This document shows, in pieces, positions 9,341 to 22,535 of a DNA stretch of 64,000 nt. The notes under the pieces are model-generated. The model ran no database searches, was not told where the DNA came from, and saw only the letters and a program-made list of their open reading frames with translations. The DNA comes from Hordeum vulgare subsp. vulgare (lineage: Eukaryota > Streptophyta > Magnoliopsida > Poales > Poaceae). The stretch's first letter is position 1; every line of letters begins with the position of its first letter. Position numbers and translations under genes: made by a program. The stretch is taken from NCBI RefSeq assembly GCF_904849725.1, contig NC_058521.1, forward strand, positions 342,410,638 to 342,474,637. The letters run 5' to 3'.

Positions 9341-11826
9341 TGACTATTCGAAAATTCTCTGTTCCTTTTACGCGATTCGAAAAAGTTTGTCAAGGAGGCT
9401 TGATCAACCTCATTGACGGTTTTCTTTTGATGACCATGGGATGGATGAATCGAGGAGTCACAACCCTATGTTCCAAGCTTTCACCTTCGGTTTCTTAGAA
9501 GAAAAATGATAGATTTAGCTTTAGTTTCTCCTGTTTTCTACTTTTTGCGTCCCGTAGAAATGTGTCCCGAAAATAAAAGTTCTCCGAATGCCGTGAAAAT
9601 CAAGTATGATTTTTTCTGGAATTTTTGAAAAATTCTGAGATGGAGAGCTAGTCAGGGGGATGCACCATTGGGCTACAAGCCCTGGAGGCACGGGCACCCC
9701 ACTGGCCGCGCCTAACAGGCTTGTGGGGCCCACGTGTCCCCCCTCCACTTATTACAGCTCCCATCTCCTTCTCCTACCTCCAGAAAAAATCATTCCACAG
9801 CTCACCCAACAGTGGCACCCTCAGTACACTCCGGAATACCCCGGAGACGGTTACTTCCCACCTTGGGAGTAGACCAACTTAGGCCAAAAGCCTAATCTTG
9901 GGGGAGTACGTGTTTCTCACTGACTTTACATTCATGCTCACACTTTAACTTTGCTAGTCGGTGTTCACACTTTGCCACTGTGTCATCCATGCTAGTTTAT
10001 TTCTTTTTCTAACTTTCTTATCATGTGTTTGTCTAGTTTGAGAAAACCCAAAAAGATTTCTCGTTCTTCTTTTGCTTGTTGGGAGCTTTCCCGTGTAAAT
10101 AGTTCTCTTTGTCTTTGGGTCAAGCTAGAAGACTATGGTTACAATGTTTAGTGGCTCTCGCAAGCATATCTGTTTATCTGTTAAAAGAGCCATATTAGTT
10201 TGTCTTCTCCTTTGTGTTTGCTTGCAGATTCCAGCTTAGTCCAACGCACGAGCACTCTTATTATTGTTCACATCATTCGGTCGTGCAAGTGAAAGGCAAT
10301 AATGACGATATATGATGAAGTGACCGAGCCTGGAAAAGCTGGTATGAACTCGATCTATTTTGTTTTTGTAAATATGACTAGCTCATCGTTCCTGATTCAG
10401 CTTGGTTGTGAGAGAGACATGTTTGCAATGAAAACTTAGAGATCATAGTTTCTGATGCCATGCTTAATTAGCTAGGAGCTAATAATGGTTTGTTTTGGAT
10501 GCCAACATGAATTTTGAGATGATTATGATGTAGTATGGTAGGATGGTATCCGCCTTTGAATGATTCAAGCGGCTTGACTTGGAACATGTTCATGCATGTA
10601 GTTGAAACAAAATCAACATAGCCTCTATCATATTCATGTTCATGGTGATTTGTGTCCTACTCATGCTTGCACTCAATGTTGGTTAATCTCAATGCATTTT
10701 GATGACTGTTGTCGCTCTCTAGTTGGTCGCTTCTCAGTCTTTTGCTAGCCTTCACTTGTACTAAGTGGGAATACTGCTTGTGCATCCACTTCCATAAACC
10801 CAAAGTTGTTCCACATGAGTCCACCATACCTACCTATATGCGATATCTACCTGCCGTTCCAAGTAAATTTGCATGTGCCACTCTCTAAACCTTCAAGAAA
10901 TAATATGTTTTGCATTCCTGAACCGCTCGTGTGGTGATAAGGGGCTATCAGTATCGTCCATGCTAGGCATGTTATCCTCGATATGTGTTTATTCACTATC
11001 ATTTACGAGAAAGGGGCCGGTAATTGGAATGCCCAGTTCCATGCTCAAATCGAAAAGATAATTGCAAACAAAACTCCCCCTGGATTGATGCTGGTATGGA
11101 CGGCACCCGAGTATTCGGCTAGTCGTGGAGTGTGATTGATCGGTGGTGGGGGGGTCAAAACTTTACATTTCTGTTTGGGAACCGCCTATAGTATGTGTAG
11201 CATGGAAGATGGTGAAAACTCCTGGTCATTGCGTTGACAATGAAAGCATGCCACCCAAAATTATGTATCTTTGTCTTCAAAGCTTGAGCTCTGGCACCTC
11301 TGCACATCAATGCTTCCCTCTGCGAAGGGCCTATCTATTTGTGTTTCTGTTGAGTCATCCTCTTCTTTCAAAAAGAACCAATTAGAGAGCACCTCAGTCA
11401 TTTCTATGCTTTGCTTTTAATTGATATTGAGTATGACTCTGACTAGATCTTATTTCCCATGAATTACAATGTTCAGTCATCCCTTGGTCTTTGAAGGTGC
11501 TCTGCATTTATGTTTTGCGGTCTCAGAAAGAGCTAGCGAGATACCACGTGTTCATATTGCTTCCTCATTGTTTTGATTGAAGTGTTGACATTTGAAACTC
11601 ATTATTATTGCTCGCTAGTTGATTATGCCATTGATATGAGTTTACCATGAGACCTAGATGTCACTGCTTATGTGCTTTGCTTATGATCTTGCTGAAAATC
11701 TGAATATGAGTTAGACATAGTTACAACAACAAGATCAAACAGAGTTTGTAAAAGTTTTTCTTTTGTCTCTTTCAGTTTGTCAACTAAATTTCTTGAGGAC
11801 AAGCAAGGCTTCAAGCTTGGGGGAGT
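9341..11826 (+). other. Long non-coding internal region of the Sabrina-like element
   Basis: No coding potential is seen over about 2.5 kb. The stretch about 9540-9770 resembles the start of the element's own LTR (about 11930-12150): both contain GAAATAAAAGTTCTC or a near match followed by CTGGCCGCGCCTA and CAGGCTTGTGGGGCCCAC. The region ends with the polypurine tract before the 3' LTR. Confidence 0.75.
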
Positions 11827-13295
11827 TGATACGTCTCCATCGTATATACTTTTCCAAACTCTTTTGCCCTTGTTTTAGACTCTAATTTGCATGATTTGAA
11901 TGGAACTAACCCGGACTAACGCTGTTTTCAGCAGAATTGCCATGATGTGTTTTTGCGCAGAAATAAAAGTTCTCACAATGACCTGGAAATTTACGAGGAT
12001 TTTTTGTGGAATATATAAAAAATACTGGCGCAAGAATCAACCGGTGGAGTGGAGCGTGGATCCCACAAGCCCACCAGGCGCGGGCCCCCCTGGCCGCGCC
12101 TAGCAGGCTTGTGGGGCCCACGGAGCTCCACCGCCTCCAACTCCAGCTCTATTTAGCCCCTTTCGTCCGAAAAAAAAAATCAAGGAGAAGAGTTCATCGC
12201 ATGTTACGATACGGAGACGTCGCCACCTCCTGTTCTTCGTCTAGAGGGCAGATCTGGAGTCCGTTCTGGGCTCCGGAGAGGGGAGATCGTCGCCATCATC
12301 ATCACCAACCTTCATTCATCGCCAATTCCATGATGCTCTTCGCCGTTCGTGAGTCATCTCATCGTAGGCTTGCTGGACGGTGATGGGTTGGATGAGATCT
12401 ATCATCTAATTGAGTTAGTTTTGATGGTGATTGATCCCTAGTATCCAGTATGTTTTGAGATTGCTGTTGCTACTACTTTGCCATGCTTAATGCTTGTCAC
12501 TAGGGTCCGAGTGCCATGATTTCAGATCTAAACCTATTATGTTGTCATCAATATATGTGTGTTCTTGATCCTATCATGCAAGTTGTAGTCACCTACTATG
12601 TGTTACAACCCGGCAACCCCGGAGTGACAATAGCCGAAATCACTCCCGGAGATGACCATAGTATGAGGAGTTCATGTATTCACTAAGTGCTAATGCTTTG
12701 TTCCAGTTCTTTATTAAAAGGAGAACCTTAATATCCCTTAGTTTCCATTAGGACCCCGCTGCCACGGGAGGGATGGATAATAGATGTCATGCAAGTTCTT
12801 TTCCCTAAGCACGTATGACTACATATGGAATACATGCCTACATTACATTGACGAACTGGAGCTAGTTACATATCTCTCCGTGTTATAACTGTTGCATGAT
12901 TAATATCATCCGACATAATTATCTATCACCGATCCAATGCCTACGTGTTTTTCTTACTGGTCCTTGCTACGTTACTTTTCCGCTATTGCTGTCACTGCTG
13001 CTACTGTTACTTTGCCGCTACTGCTGTCACTCCTGTCACTGCTGATACTGCTGATACTGTTACTGCTACTGCTGTCACTATTGCTACTGGTTAACGTTGC
13101 TACTGTTGCCATCACACTACTTTGCTACTGATACTTTGCTGCAGATACTAAGTCTTTCAGGTGTGGTTGAATTGACAACTCAACTGCTAATACTCGAGAA
13201 TATTCTTTGGCTTCCCCTTGTGTCGAATCAACAAATTTGGGTTAAATACTCTACCCTCGAAAACTGTTGCGATCCCCTATAGTTGTGGGTTATCA
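11827..13295 (+). repeat. 3' LTR of the Sabrina/WHAM-like element (1,469 bp)
   Basis: It starts TGATACGTCTCCATCG directly after the polypurine tract and ends GTGGGTTATCA. Positions 12960-13140 carry an irregular tandem repeat of TACTGC/TACTGT triplet pairs, which I know from this LTR type. Exact family name is uncertain. Confidence 0.8.
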
Positions 13296-16200
13296 ATGCA
13301 CAATACACCTCGAGGAGGTGAAGGTGAAGACAAATCCAGCAAGACCGCTAGACGTGTCGACGAACTCGATGGGAGCGGCGTATCTCATTCTCACGACACG
13401 ACCGATGAGCGATGGTTACCATGCCAAAACACCGAGTTGGCCCAGGGAGCGTTAATAAGCTGCTTTGGGTTGGACCAACACTCATGGGGAGCACTAGCTT
13501 GGGGTTGATTAATTATCCTCACGGTAGATATTTCGTATGCTTTTTATTATTAAGTTGTTAGCAAATTGAGTACCAAAGTTGGGTCTTGCTAGACAAGTCT
13601 TAACCAAAACAAGTTATCAAGGGGGTCCCCATAACAACCCCAAGCGTGTTAGGAGCGCTCAATATGGATTATAACGCTGCTAGCCGAAACTAAGGTGACA
13701 AAAGCGAAACAAAACACCCAGCAAAATGCCAAGCCTTCCGCATTTACCAAGTATATAGGTGCATTAAATTAAATAGCAGTAAAGAGATGATATTCCAAAA
13801 CCCATGTTAACACATGGATCAGCCTGCACTTCCAACTACCAACGCTATAAGAGTTTTGAGCAAGCGTTATCTTAGCCAATCAATATTTGCTAGGTTGTGG
13901 ATGGGTTAGAGGATTTTTCATTGCAATGTTTGGAGGCTATTTATTCAGGTGGTAGGCAACGATAAAATAGCGATGGAAACGAGTCATCTAAGCACAAGAA
14001 AATTAGAGACGGTATTAAGGTCACAATCATCTTGCCTGTTGGTTCTTTTCGAGGGTACAACTCTTGCTCTTCAGGAATGTACTCAACGTGATCCTCGCAC
14101 TCCTTCTTAGCTCAGGATGCTACCCAAAGAAAATACACATCCAATTAACACAAGACAATGTGCAATGCTTCAAACAATATGATGCATGAGTGTGGGTATG
14201 AAAGGAGCATGGCAATGCTAACTAGTCAGGTTTCTCATGCATTTATTAAGTTAGAATTCTGGACAGAACCTCAAGTTTATTAATTTGAACATGCATGAAC
14301 ATGGCATAAAAGGATGCATCAAGAGTAAATGGTGCAAAACAAAATACATATAAAGAATGTCGAAAACCGAGCTACGGATCTCTCAGAATTCACAAAAGAA
14401 GTTATGGAAGGTAACCATGACTAAACAACATTTGAGAGGGAGCTGTAGGCATTTTCTTGCCACTCCAAGTATGCCAATGGACAGGGCATGAAATCCCAGG
14501 ACAGACCTGAAGATCATGCAAAACAAAGGAACCCAACTCACACAAAGCTCAAAACTCTTTAGCAACCAATCTGCCCATAAAGAGCAACATACCAGTTTGA
14601 TCATGTTCAAACTAGTAGCTACAACCACTCACTGGGTTCAACCAAGCCATGGATATGAAGCTATCAAGAACCACAACAAACTCTAACTAACATAAACTTT
14701 GATAGGTTCATGAAACAATGGAAACCAAGCTCTGAACATGGCAAGAAATATTACAGATTAGGACTTAGTGAAAATCTAAGATTGCATTGCAGTTTTTAAC
14801 CTGATGCCATGTTAACAACAATAGAACTCTACTCTATAGCAAGTTCCATGGCATGAAATTTAACACGGTTGTAGAGGGCAACATCTACTACAAATCACTG
14901 GCACGAAGCATGAGCTGAAACTACATACAAAACTTGGTAGCATCCCCTAAACATAGCATCAAAATAACTGCAGTTTTCTTGACTTAGTCAAATTTCACCA
15001 AGGAGAATTTGCAGCATTTTATAACATCATAGCATCTTTGATAGGAATAAACTCTAAGACGCAAAACATATTTGGCAAGGTGAAGGCACCACTTGACAGA
15101 GGACAACAAACACAAGAAATCATGGCATTGGACCAAATACAAAGGACAATAAATACAAGGGAATCATCAACACAATATAGGAAGAAAATAACAGGTTCTA
15201 ACACTTATAATTATTTGAGAAATTAAACCAACAATATTTTTATAGCAACTTTACAACAAGAAACCCACTAAACTAGAAGTTTAATATAGCAAAGAAAAAT
15301 ACCGGGGCTTAGTACCCTCAAAACTCTACCACATTCATGTTGACAAGATCACCAAATAGTGCAAGGATTAATTCATGCAAAAATAACAAAATGGCACCAC
15401 ATAAAAAATTATTATTTTCACAAAGTTGCTCCAACGGAAAATCTAATGGCACAATTGTAACCAATGGATTTTCTATCCCAAAAACATATGTCACACTCCT
15501 ATCTTACTGCACAAAACCCACGCAAAACACAATTCGAAAATTTCACACCTCTAGGTACAAGTTATATGCCAAATTTTACACATCCTATATTTAGGCACTT
15601 CTAGATCTAACACTTTCCTAAAATATAAAGATATCAAAATGAAATAAACAACAAAGAAAAATATCACAATAAAATAAAATAAGTGGCAGGCCCCACCTGG
15701 TATAAACACTAGGGGCCTATCTTGGTATGACATGTGGGCCTATGGCCCACTGTGGCACAAAGGGGAAAGGGGGGACGTAACCTGTCATGGAGGGGAGGGA
15801 TCGAACCCACGATCGGCGCGTTGCAACACAGGCACACAACCACTACGCTATGAGGGGGTACTCAAAATAGGAGGGGTTCGGCCTCCTATGTACTTACTAA
15901 CTTGCATGTCTCCTCCTCCTCACGATCGAGAAGGAGAGCTCATCGGCGGCGGCTTCTACAACAATCCCCTACGCAATTGACTACCAATGGGGGACGCGCG
16001 ACGCAAGGGGAACCCATCCATGTAGCTACTAGCGCCTAAGTGTACGGAGATGAGCGGCTCGAGCTCAAGCTTGAGCTCGGGCATGGCGCTGTGGAACAGC
16101 AAGGCGAGCGCGGCCAAGCGAGGGATGGGAGCATGCTGGAGCCCGCGGTATGGCGAGGTGGATGCGTGAGCAATCCCGGGCGTGGTTAGCTGGGCGCATG

Positions 16201-17507
16201 GTGACTAACTGCACCACGACAACAACGCAACACACAAAAAAAATGCAAATTGGTGCAGAGCACGGGGAGCGTGATGTCGACGCGGGCGGATCTATGTGCA
16301 CACTAAGCTAACGACGAAGAGGGCGAGGTGTTGGAAAGAGGGGCCATACCACCCTACCTAGGACATGGAGGGACGATGCAGTCTACAAAGCAGTCGCATC
16401 GGGGAGGCGAAGAACTTCAACGGCGCTCGACTTTGGTTCTGCAGGAAGCACATGGTGTCGGGGAGGGAGTTTTGGTCGCTGGCGCTGCATGCATCGAGGA
16501 AGAAGGCGGACACCGCTCCAGGTGCTCGATCCCCGATGCTAGGGAGCTCGGAGAAAGGACTGAGGTGCTACTCCGGGCTCGATCTCACACTCGGCCGGCG
16601 CATGGTGGGCATGGCGCAAGGGGGCAGTACAGACGGCGGCAGGCAGAGGAGATGGATGGGATAGAGAGAGGAGGGTTAGGTCTAGGTGCTGGATGCGATA
16701 TATAGGTCTCTAGGGCGGCCGTCGGCCGTCGAATCGACGAACTCGTGACATGGCACCAGCCGATGTGCTGCCGTACACAGGAGGGGGCGATGTGGGCGAG
16801 CAGAATGCTGGTTGGGCTGCGGCTCGCTGTAGCTAGGCGGGCTGGTTGGTCTTGCTTGGCCGGGGAGAGGAGGAGGCTAAGGAGGCCAAGGCTCTCTCAT
16901 AGAAAAGGGGGGGGGTCTGTTTTATTTATAAAACAACAGCAAACAAAATTAAACGAGGTGTTTTTAGAAGGAGTTGAGAGAAAATAAAAATAGGTTGGCA
17001 CTAAGAAAAATAATCCTATTTATTAAAAATGCTTTGGCATTTCTAGAGCAACCAAATAGTTCACATAAAATACCTATTGGGATATGTTTTGCAAGTTTCA
17101 AAAGGCAATTGCCGTCAACATGTTTGACAGGATAATGCCAATTCCAATCAAAAAATTTAGAAGAAGTGCAACATTTTATTAAATTGAATAGGGCAATTTG
17201 AAACACCACACATCTCTAATATTGGAATAAAGGGGTTTTGCTAAGTATTTGCAAAAGAGTTTTTTGCATAGTTTGAAAAGGATTTGGAATAGGACCCACG
17301 CACACCACTTGCAAGCAAACTACACTCACAAACACTCACATAGAACTTCATCAAGCATGATGCAATAATATGAGTTGATGATATGATGCCATGATGCAAA
17401 AGATGTGAAGCATAATAATTATTATTACTCAAAGCACATATGGCAACATTGAAGGTTCATACTTGGCCTAATACAAATAAGGCATGGGGAGCACTTGGGT
17501 TGTTACA
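13296..17507 (-). mobile_element. Long Gypsy-type LTR on the minus strand
   Basis: Read on the minus strand it begins TGTAACAACCCAAGTGCTCC at 17507. A GC-rich promoter-like zone spans 16060-16900 and includes a TATA-like box (TATATA, about 16697-16704), followed by a long AT-rich tail. No gag or pol domain is seen, so this is LTR (solo or the visible part of a longer element). Its other border is not resolved because the Sabrina-like element is inserted at 13296. The right junction at 17507/17508 cuts Maximus-A just upstream of the place where Maximus-B has an internal TATA box. Confidence 0.6.
15797..15850 (-). other. tRNA-like A box / B box inside the minus-strand LTR
   Basis: On the minus strand TAGCGTAGTGG (15840-15850) fits the tRNA A box and GGTTCGATCCC (15797-15807) fits the B box, with tRNA-like spacing of 32 bases between them. 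The acceptor and anticodon stems do not pair properly, so it is not a normal tRNA gene. Confidence 0.55.
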
Positions 17508-18396
17508 CATCCGGCCCAAACATTTTGGACCAGATTACCCCTGACCCTTCCTATTCACGCGACATGTGTCACCCACGTACAGAGAGGTGGAGATCATGGG
17601 GGATCGTGGGTTATCCAGTCATGGCAAGTGGGATCCGTTTGAGCAGCAACGACAAATTTTTTTTGATAAGATATTTTAAATTTTCATTCACAAATTCTCG
17701 AGCTAACAAGGACCGAGTGAAGACTTTGAACGGGTTTCAAGTAGAACGCATATGAAGAATTTGTGAATAGCCTGGGTCGATCTTACTGTAGAGGGGAAAG
17801 GGTCCGATTAGATTCACTTAGAAGAAAAATCAATTTGAAGAATTAGCAATAAGTGAATGTTGTTGATGACTTTGAAAGCACACACACACACACACATATA
17901 GTAAATGAAGAACACATGTTGAAAAAGTTTGAAGAATTTGAACATACTAAGGGATTTGCAAACTTGAGTAATTTGAAAATTTTGAAGAATTTGCAGAAAA
18001 CTCAATTTTGGAGAATTTTAACTTTGGTTGGTGGTATGAGCCACCATATAAGAATGATGATTTCGAACACCACGTAAAATTGACGTAGGTTCCGAGTATC
18101 AAATTCTTACATAAATTCTTCACACTTAGAGTGTTAGTCTTTCTTTGCTGAAAAAACATTACTTTGTGCATTGCACATCTAAGCCATCAATTTTGCAGAA
18201 GTGTTAGGATGTGTGCCCTTTCACAGAACATTCGAAGATTCTAAGATATTTAACTCACACCGCAACTTGCAAAATCTCTTTTCATCCAAGGGATTAGTGA
18301 ATATATCGCGAGTTGTTGTTCAGTATTCACGTGGTCGATGAGGTTTTCGCCCTTGAGCACATGATCACAAAGAAAATGCAGATGAATGTGGATGTG
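17508..18396 (-). mobile_element. Maximus-A (Copia, Sirevirus type), 3' fragment: end of RNase H and 3' untranslated part
   Basis: On the minus strand the sequence from 18396 down matches Maximus-B from about 62111 to 62998: the end of RNase H (LADIFTKPLDEK region, here with changes), then GTGTGAGTTAAATATCTTAG and a long untranslated region. It begins with the target duplication ATGTG (18392-18396) of the Fatima-like insertion and ends at 17508 against the minus-strand Gypsy LTR. A CA dinucleotide run lies at 17879-17897. The coding part is degenerate. Confidence 0.85.
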
Positions 18397-18835
18397 TGTA
18401 AGTGTCAAACCGGTAGATCTTGGGTAGGGGGTCCTGAAATGTGGACCTTAGATCGATGGGTTGCACGAGAGAGGGGGAGACAATGCTTACCCAGGTTCGG
18501 ATCCTCTTGAGGAGGTAAAACCCTACGTCCTTCTTGATTATATTGATGTGGATGATGATTACAGAGTCTACCTCAAAATCGTGTATACTAGACCCTAGGT
18601 GGAGTAATGCCCCTACATAGATGAGGAACCCCGGTTTATATTGGCACCGGGAGGGCCTATGGTTACATGCAACCGACCTAGTCTACTTTACTTGGTCACC
18701 ACGTCAGCTTTGCGGTTCTCCTTTCTTGTATATGAGACAATCGCCCAACCCAGCCCATGCCAGGCACAACCCATCAGGTCGACCTCTTAGTAGTAAGCCG
18801 ACTACCTGAGGACCCCTTATTCTCGGACTCCCTCA
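18397..18835 (-). repeat. 3' LTR of the Fatima-like element (439 bp)
   Basis: It matches the 5' LTR along its whole length with scattered differences. On the minus strand it starts TGAGGGAGTCCGAG directly after a polypurine tract (TTCGGGGGCTAC) and ends GGTTTGACACTTACA. Confidence 0.88.
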
Positions 18836-19203
18836 GTAGCCCCCGAACTAGCCTTCAATGCTGATGTGTAGTGTCTTTGGATGATTTCTCCCAAAGTGTT
18901 TGGCTTGCAAGGTGAGTTCCGCCATCTCCTATGAGCAAGAAATGATGGTCTTGGTCTTCGGCTGGCTCATGATTTCCGAAGCGTCGCGGGGCCCATGGCT
19001 TTTTATTATGCACAAAGAGTAACAATATTTTTCCATTCTCGCATGCTTTTGTAGAGGAAAACACCTCTGGCAATCCTTGACGGAACCGTTCCTTATAGCA
19101 AGCGGGGGTAGCACTCTCTATAAATAGATCAAAATGCGTCTTGAGGCCCCATCACATCTCGACCTCGCCAAGAAACCCTAGAGCTCTTAACACTTCTCAA
19201 ATC

Positions 19204-21169
19204 ATGTCTGGTTCTTCTTTGCGCCCCCTCGATCCCATTCCAGGGACTTGGCCAGTTGCTATGTTTCTCTCCTCTGCCTACGTGAGCTTGAAACGCAGGG
19301 ATATCTCCCCCAATCGGATCTCGCAGCCACTCGCGCTGGTCTGACCTCCATTGATGGGAAGGCCTTTGCAGAGAACTTCATTTCCCCACATGGGGGAGAG
19401 CAGGTGTGCCTCGTTCCCTTCCTTCCGCGAGGAGTGGTATTCCCCATTCACGCCTTCTTAAGGGGTTTATTGGAATTTTACGGGCTGCAGTTGCACAATC
19501 TCACTCCCGGTTCCATTCTCCATATCTGAGGCTTCGTGGCCTTTTGCGTGATGTTTTTGGTTTGCGAACCACACTTTGATATGTGGAGAATATATTTCTT
19601 CATCGTTCCTTGAACCAGAGGAACATAAATTTGGGAAGTGGGCAGAGCGTAAGTGTGGCGTATAGCCGCCACAGGATACCCAATTGGGACACCGAAGAAG
19701 GAACTCGAAGAGTGGCCCTCGGAGTGGTTTTATATCGAGGACATTACCCTATTCGATCTAGTTCGGCGGGGCCTTCCCGAGTAATTCGCGGATCCTTTGA
19801 ACAAGCGATCTAGCTAGAGGCCAAAGAGTCTCTTCCAAGAGGAGAGTTCTAAAGTAAAACGTCTAGCCGATAAGGTCAAGGTGCTCTCTCATTACGGACT
19901 AACCATCATTGATGTAACAGCCGCGGTGATCACCTGGTGCAACCAGCCGCTCCAACAACGTACACATCCCTTGTGGTGTTCCTCTTGATCCAGAAGGCAA
20001 GGAGCAAAAGACCAGAAAGCCTTAGTGGCCATCCTAGCCGACCTCTTCGAAGGGGAGAAAAAGGATTTTACCCGCCTCATCACCAAGGACGGCTATTCGT
20101 CTTACAACCCTGTCGAATACGTAAGTGTTCTAATGTTCAAAGTTTCGAGCGTTCACGCCCTTTATTGTTTGATTTATAATTTCTACTCCTTCCTTGCAGA
20201 CTTGGAAGCGCTGGGTCGAGACAGTAAAATGTCCCGCTCCTCAGCCCGAGGACTATGCCCGTGATGACGATCCTCGTTTTCATGAAGACCCAGAGCTTTC
20301 AATCATTTTTGAGGGCGGGGTGTTGTACCAGGACATAGTTGACGAACAGAGGGTAACCCTTGTAGACGACAACCCCAGTCCCCTTCCCTCTTCGGGGAGT
20401 AAGAGGAAAATGACAGCCCGACAAGGGGCTCCTCCTAGGGGTCGTCGGAGTGCTCGCAGGACCACTCCCCGGACAAGACCGGTCGGGGTTCTATGAAACG
20501 AAGACAGAAGTCCCGAACAAAAGGTGGCGGGAGAAAACTCATTTGCTCCTCCATCAGCAAAAAGGAATACAAACTAACTTATATTCCTCACGATGATATA
20601 GGAGACGTGCGTAACCCTCCCCGCGTGAGGATGGTGTCGAGGTATTGAGTAGTTGACCAAACCCCAAAGCATCAGCAGACGCCGGAGAACCAAACACGGG
20701 ACCACCACCAGAGTGTTCGAATAGACTGTCGATGACTAACTCCGAATACAACAGTGCAATAAATCGTCACCAACAAAAGGAAGCACTATGTTAACCTGTA
20801 TTTTCTGAACAAGAGTTTAATGCTCTTAATTCGGCTGATGCGTACCTAGGACCCGCGCGAGCCGACCTTAAAGAAGTGGCCGTTCAAGTGTTTGCCCACC
20901 TACAAGTAAGTTATGAATTTATAATATCCGAACAGAAGTTCGGACCGAGTAGCCCGCGAGCCTTAATTTGGTCGAGACGGCTGAATCAAGGGTCGATTAT
21001 AAGTAATTTTTTAATCTACATGCTTTGAACCAGAAAATGGGAGTTTATCCAAAGATCTCCATCAAAGCCAGGCTGATTTAAAAAGCCAGTAGGGCGAGCT
21101 CGAAGATGTGAAGAAATTTACTAGAGAAGCCCATGGTAAGGGAGTTGATTCGTCATATGCTGAATTTGG

Positions 21170-21210
<41 letters not shown>

Positions 21211-21960
21211 CAAACAAAAGAATTTGCTATAGCAGGTGAATCAATAGGCCAAATGCAAAAAGATCTGAATGTCTCTCAAGAAGCTGAGCGATGTGCCGAA
21301 TCATAGCTTGAAGCCGGTCAGCGCGTACTGAGGCGATTCCATGAAGAAAACACCAATCTCAAGGAAGAGAACAAAAAACAAGATCAGGAAGTTGAGAGTT
21401 TGAAATCTCAATTGGTGCCAACTCGAGAAGAGAAACAGAAATTGAAAGGCATCATGTTTGGTAAGAAAAAGGTCTGACCTAGAACTCATTCAATTTTTAT
21501 TGTGTTGATCATGAAAATTTGTCCCTCCCTTGGACTAGGTCTTTTTACTAGGCATCCCAAAGAGGAGGCCACTTCGTTTGGGGGTGACTTTTTGAAGGAG
21601 TTGTCCATTGTGCATGAGCGTGCGCAGAAGGCTATGCGAAGTATGGTCCGAGCTTTATGGCTAAACCAAAACCCTCCACAAGGGATGGCCGATCTATGGT
21701 GAAGACCTGCTTTACCCGTCGCACACTTGTCGCAGGAGGACTGCATGTTAGATGCTATAATAAATCAACTCGATCAATCACCAAGCATGTAATTTCCTTT
21801 AATGATAATTGTGTGTTAAGGCACTTCTCTCCATATTTTGAAAATTATGTCTTTAACCGGCCATCGGCTTCTACCTCCGATGTTATAAACTGGGCAGTGT
21901 TTCATACTTTGTATCCTGCAAAGCTAGGAATCAAATTTCTGATAACTAGGTAATCCGGCC
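19204..21960 (+). pseudogene. Antisense additional ORF (aORF) of the Fatima-like element
   Basis: On the strand opposite to gag-pol, between integrase and the 3' LTR, lies a degraded coding region. It starts near ATG 19204 (MSGSSLRPLDPIPG), changes frame near 19300, and carries the motif of the 'putative gypsy type transposon' family (PF04195 type): VPFLPRGVVFPIHAFLRGLL, YGLQLHNLTPGS, and after a stop EPHFDMWRIYF. Further downstream are a coiled-coil stretch (EENTNLKEENKKQDQEVESL, near 21350) and a C-terminal block with FGGDFLKELSIVHERAQKA (near 21580). A TA run (21173-21208) lies in a likely intron. Tat-lineage elements are known to carry such extra ORFs in this place; their function is not established. 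This copy has many stops. Confidence 0.75.
21173..21208. repeat. (TA)n microsatellite
   Basis: About 17 uninterrupted TA units within the antisense ORF region of the Fatima-like element. Confidence 0.95.
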
Positions 21961-22535
21961 ATGTGGTACTAACACACAAAAATTATATTGGTGTATTATG
22001 TTATATTACGACTAAGCATAAGAAACATCTTCCGGAAAAAATGTTTCTTAATGGGTTCCTTTTTTCCGGGGCTGCTACATAGTTTGTAGTCGGTATGGTT
22101 GTTTATCTTCTGAACACAGCCAATGATTTATGATGCAAAATTGTCGAATAGGCGGGCATCACTCTAGACTATCAAGTTGTTTCTCAAGAAGCGCTTGCTT
22201 TTGGCTTTACCCGTGTGAGGTACGTGTTCGGGTGAACCAGTCGTAACAATCACAGCGGTGCTCCTTTACCCTCTGCCAAATACATCGGGAACATAGAGAG
22301 TAAGCCTACAAGCGAGGCAACCCAACATTGCTAATATCTTAAGTCTAATTGATGCATAGAACGGCAAGAATCGATGTTTTTATTTCAACATGTATACATG
22401 AACAAGTAGGTGTAACAAATATACTAAACATCTTATTTAGGAAGCCCCCGGGTGCTATTTGATCATTCCGTTTAACACAAATGATTTGGTAATGTCCGAG
22501 GGTGTTCGGTTAGGCCGAACAAGCCTCGAGAACAG

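Larger units (their letters stand above)
7292..13295 (+). mobile_element. Non-autonomous Gypsy-type LTR element (Sabrina/WHAM-like), 3' part
   Basis: CACTA-1 interrupts the gag region, so the 5' LTR and the gag start lie left of the window. Visible are gag-protease (7331-9340), a long non-coding region (9341-11826), a polypurine tract (AAGCTTGGGGGAG) and the 3' LTR (11827-13295). No reverse transcriptase, RNase H or integrase is present, which fits a non-autonomous family. The five bases after the LTR (ATGCA, 13296-13300) should recur at the left end of the element. Confidence 0.8.

Noticed and set aside
15797..15862. tRNA gene on the minus strand
   Set aside because: A and B boxes fit, but acceptor, anticodon and T stems do not pair.
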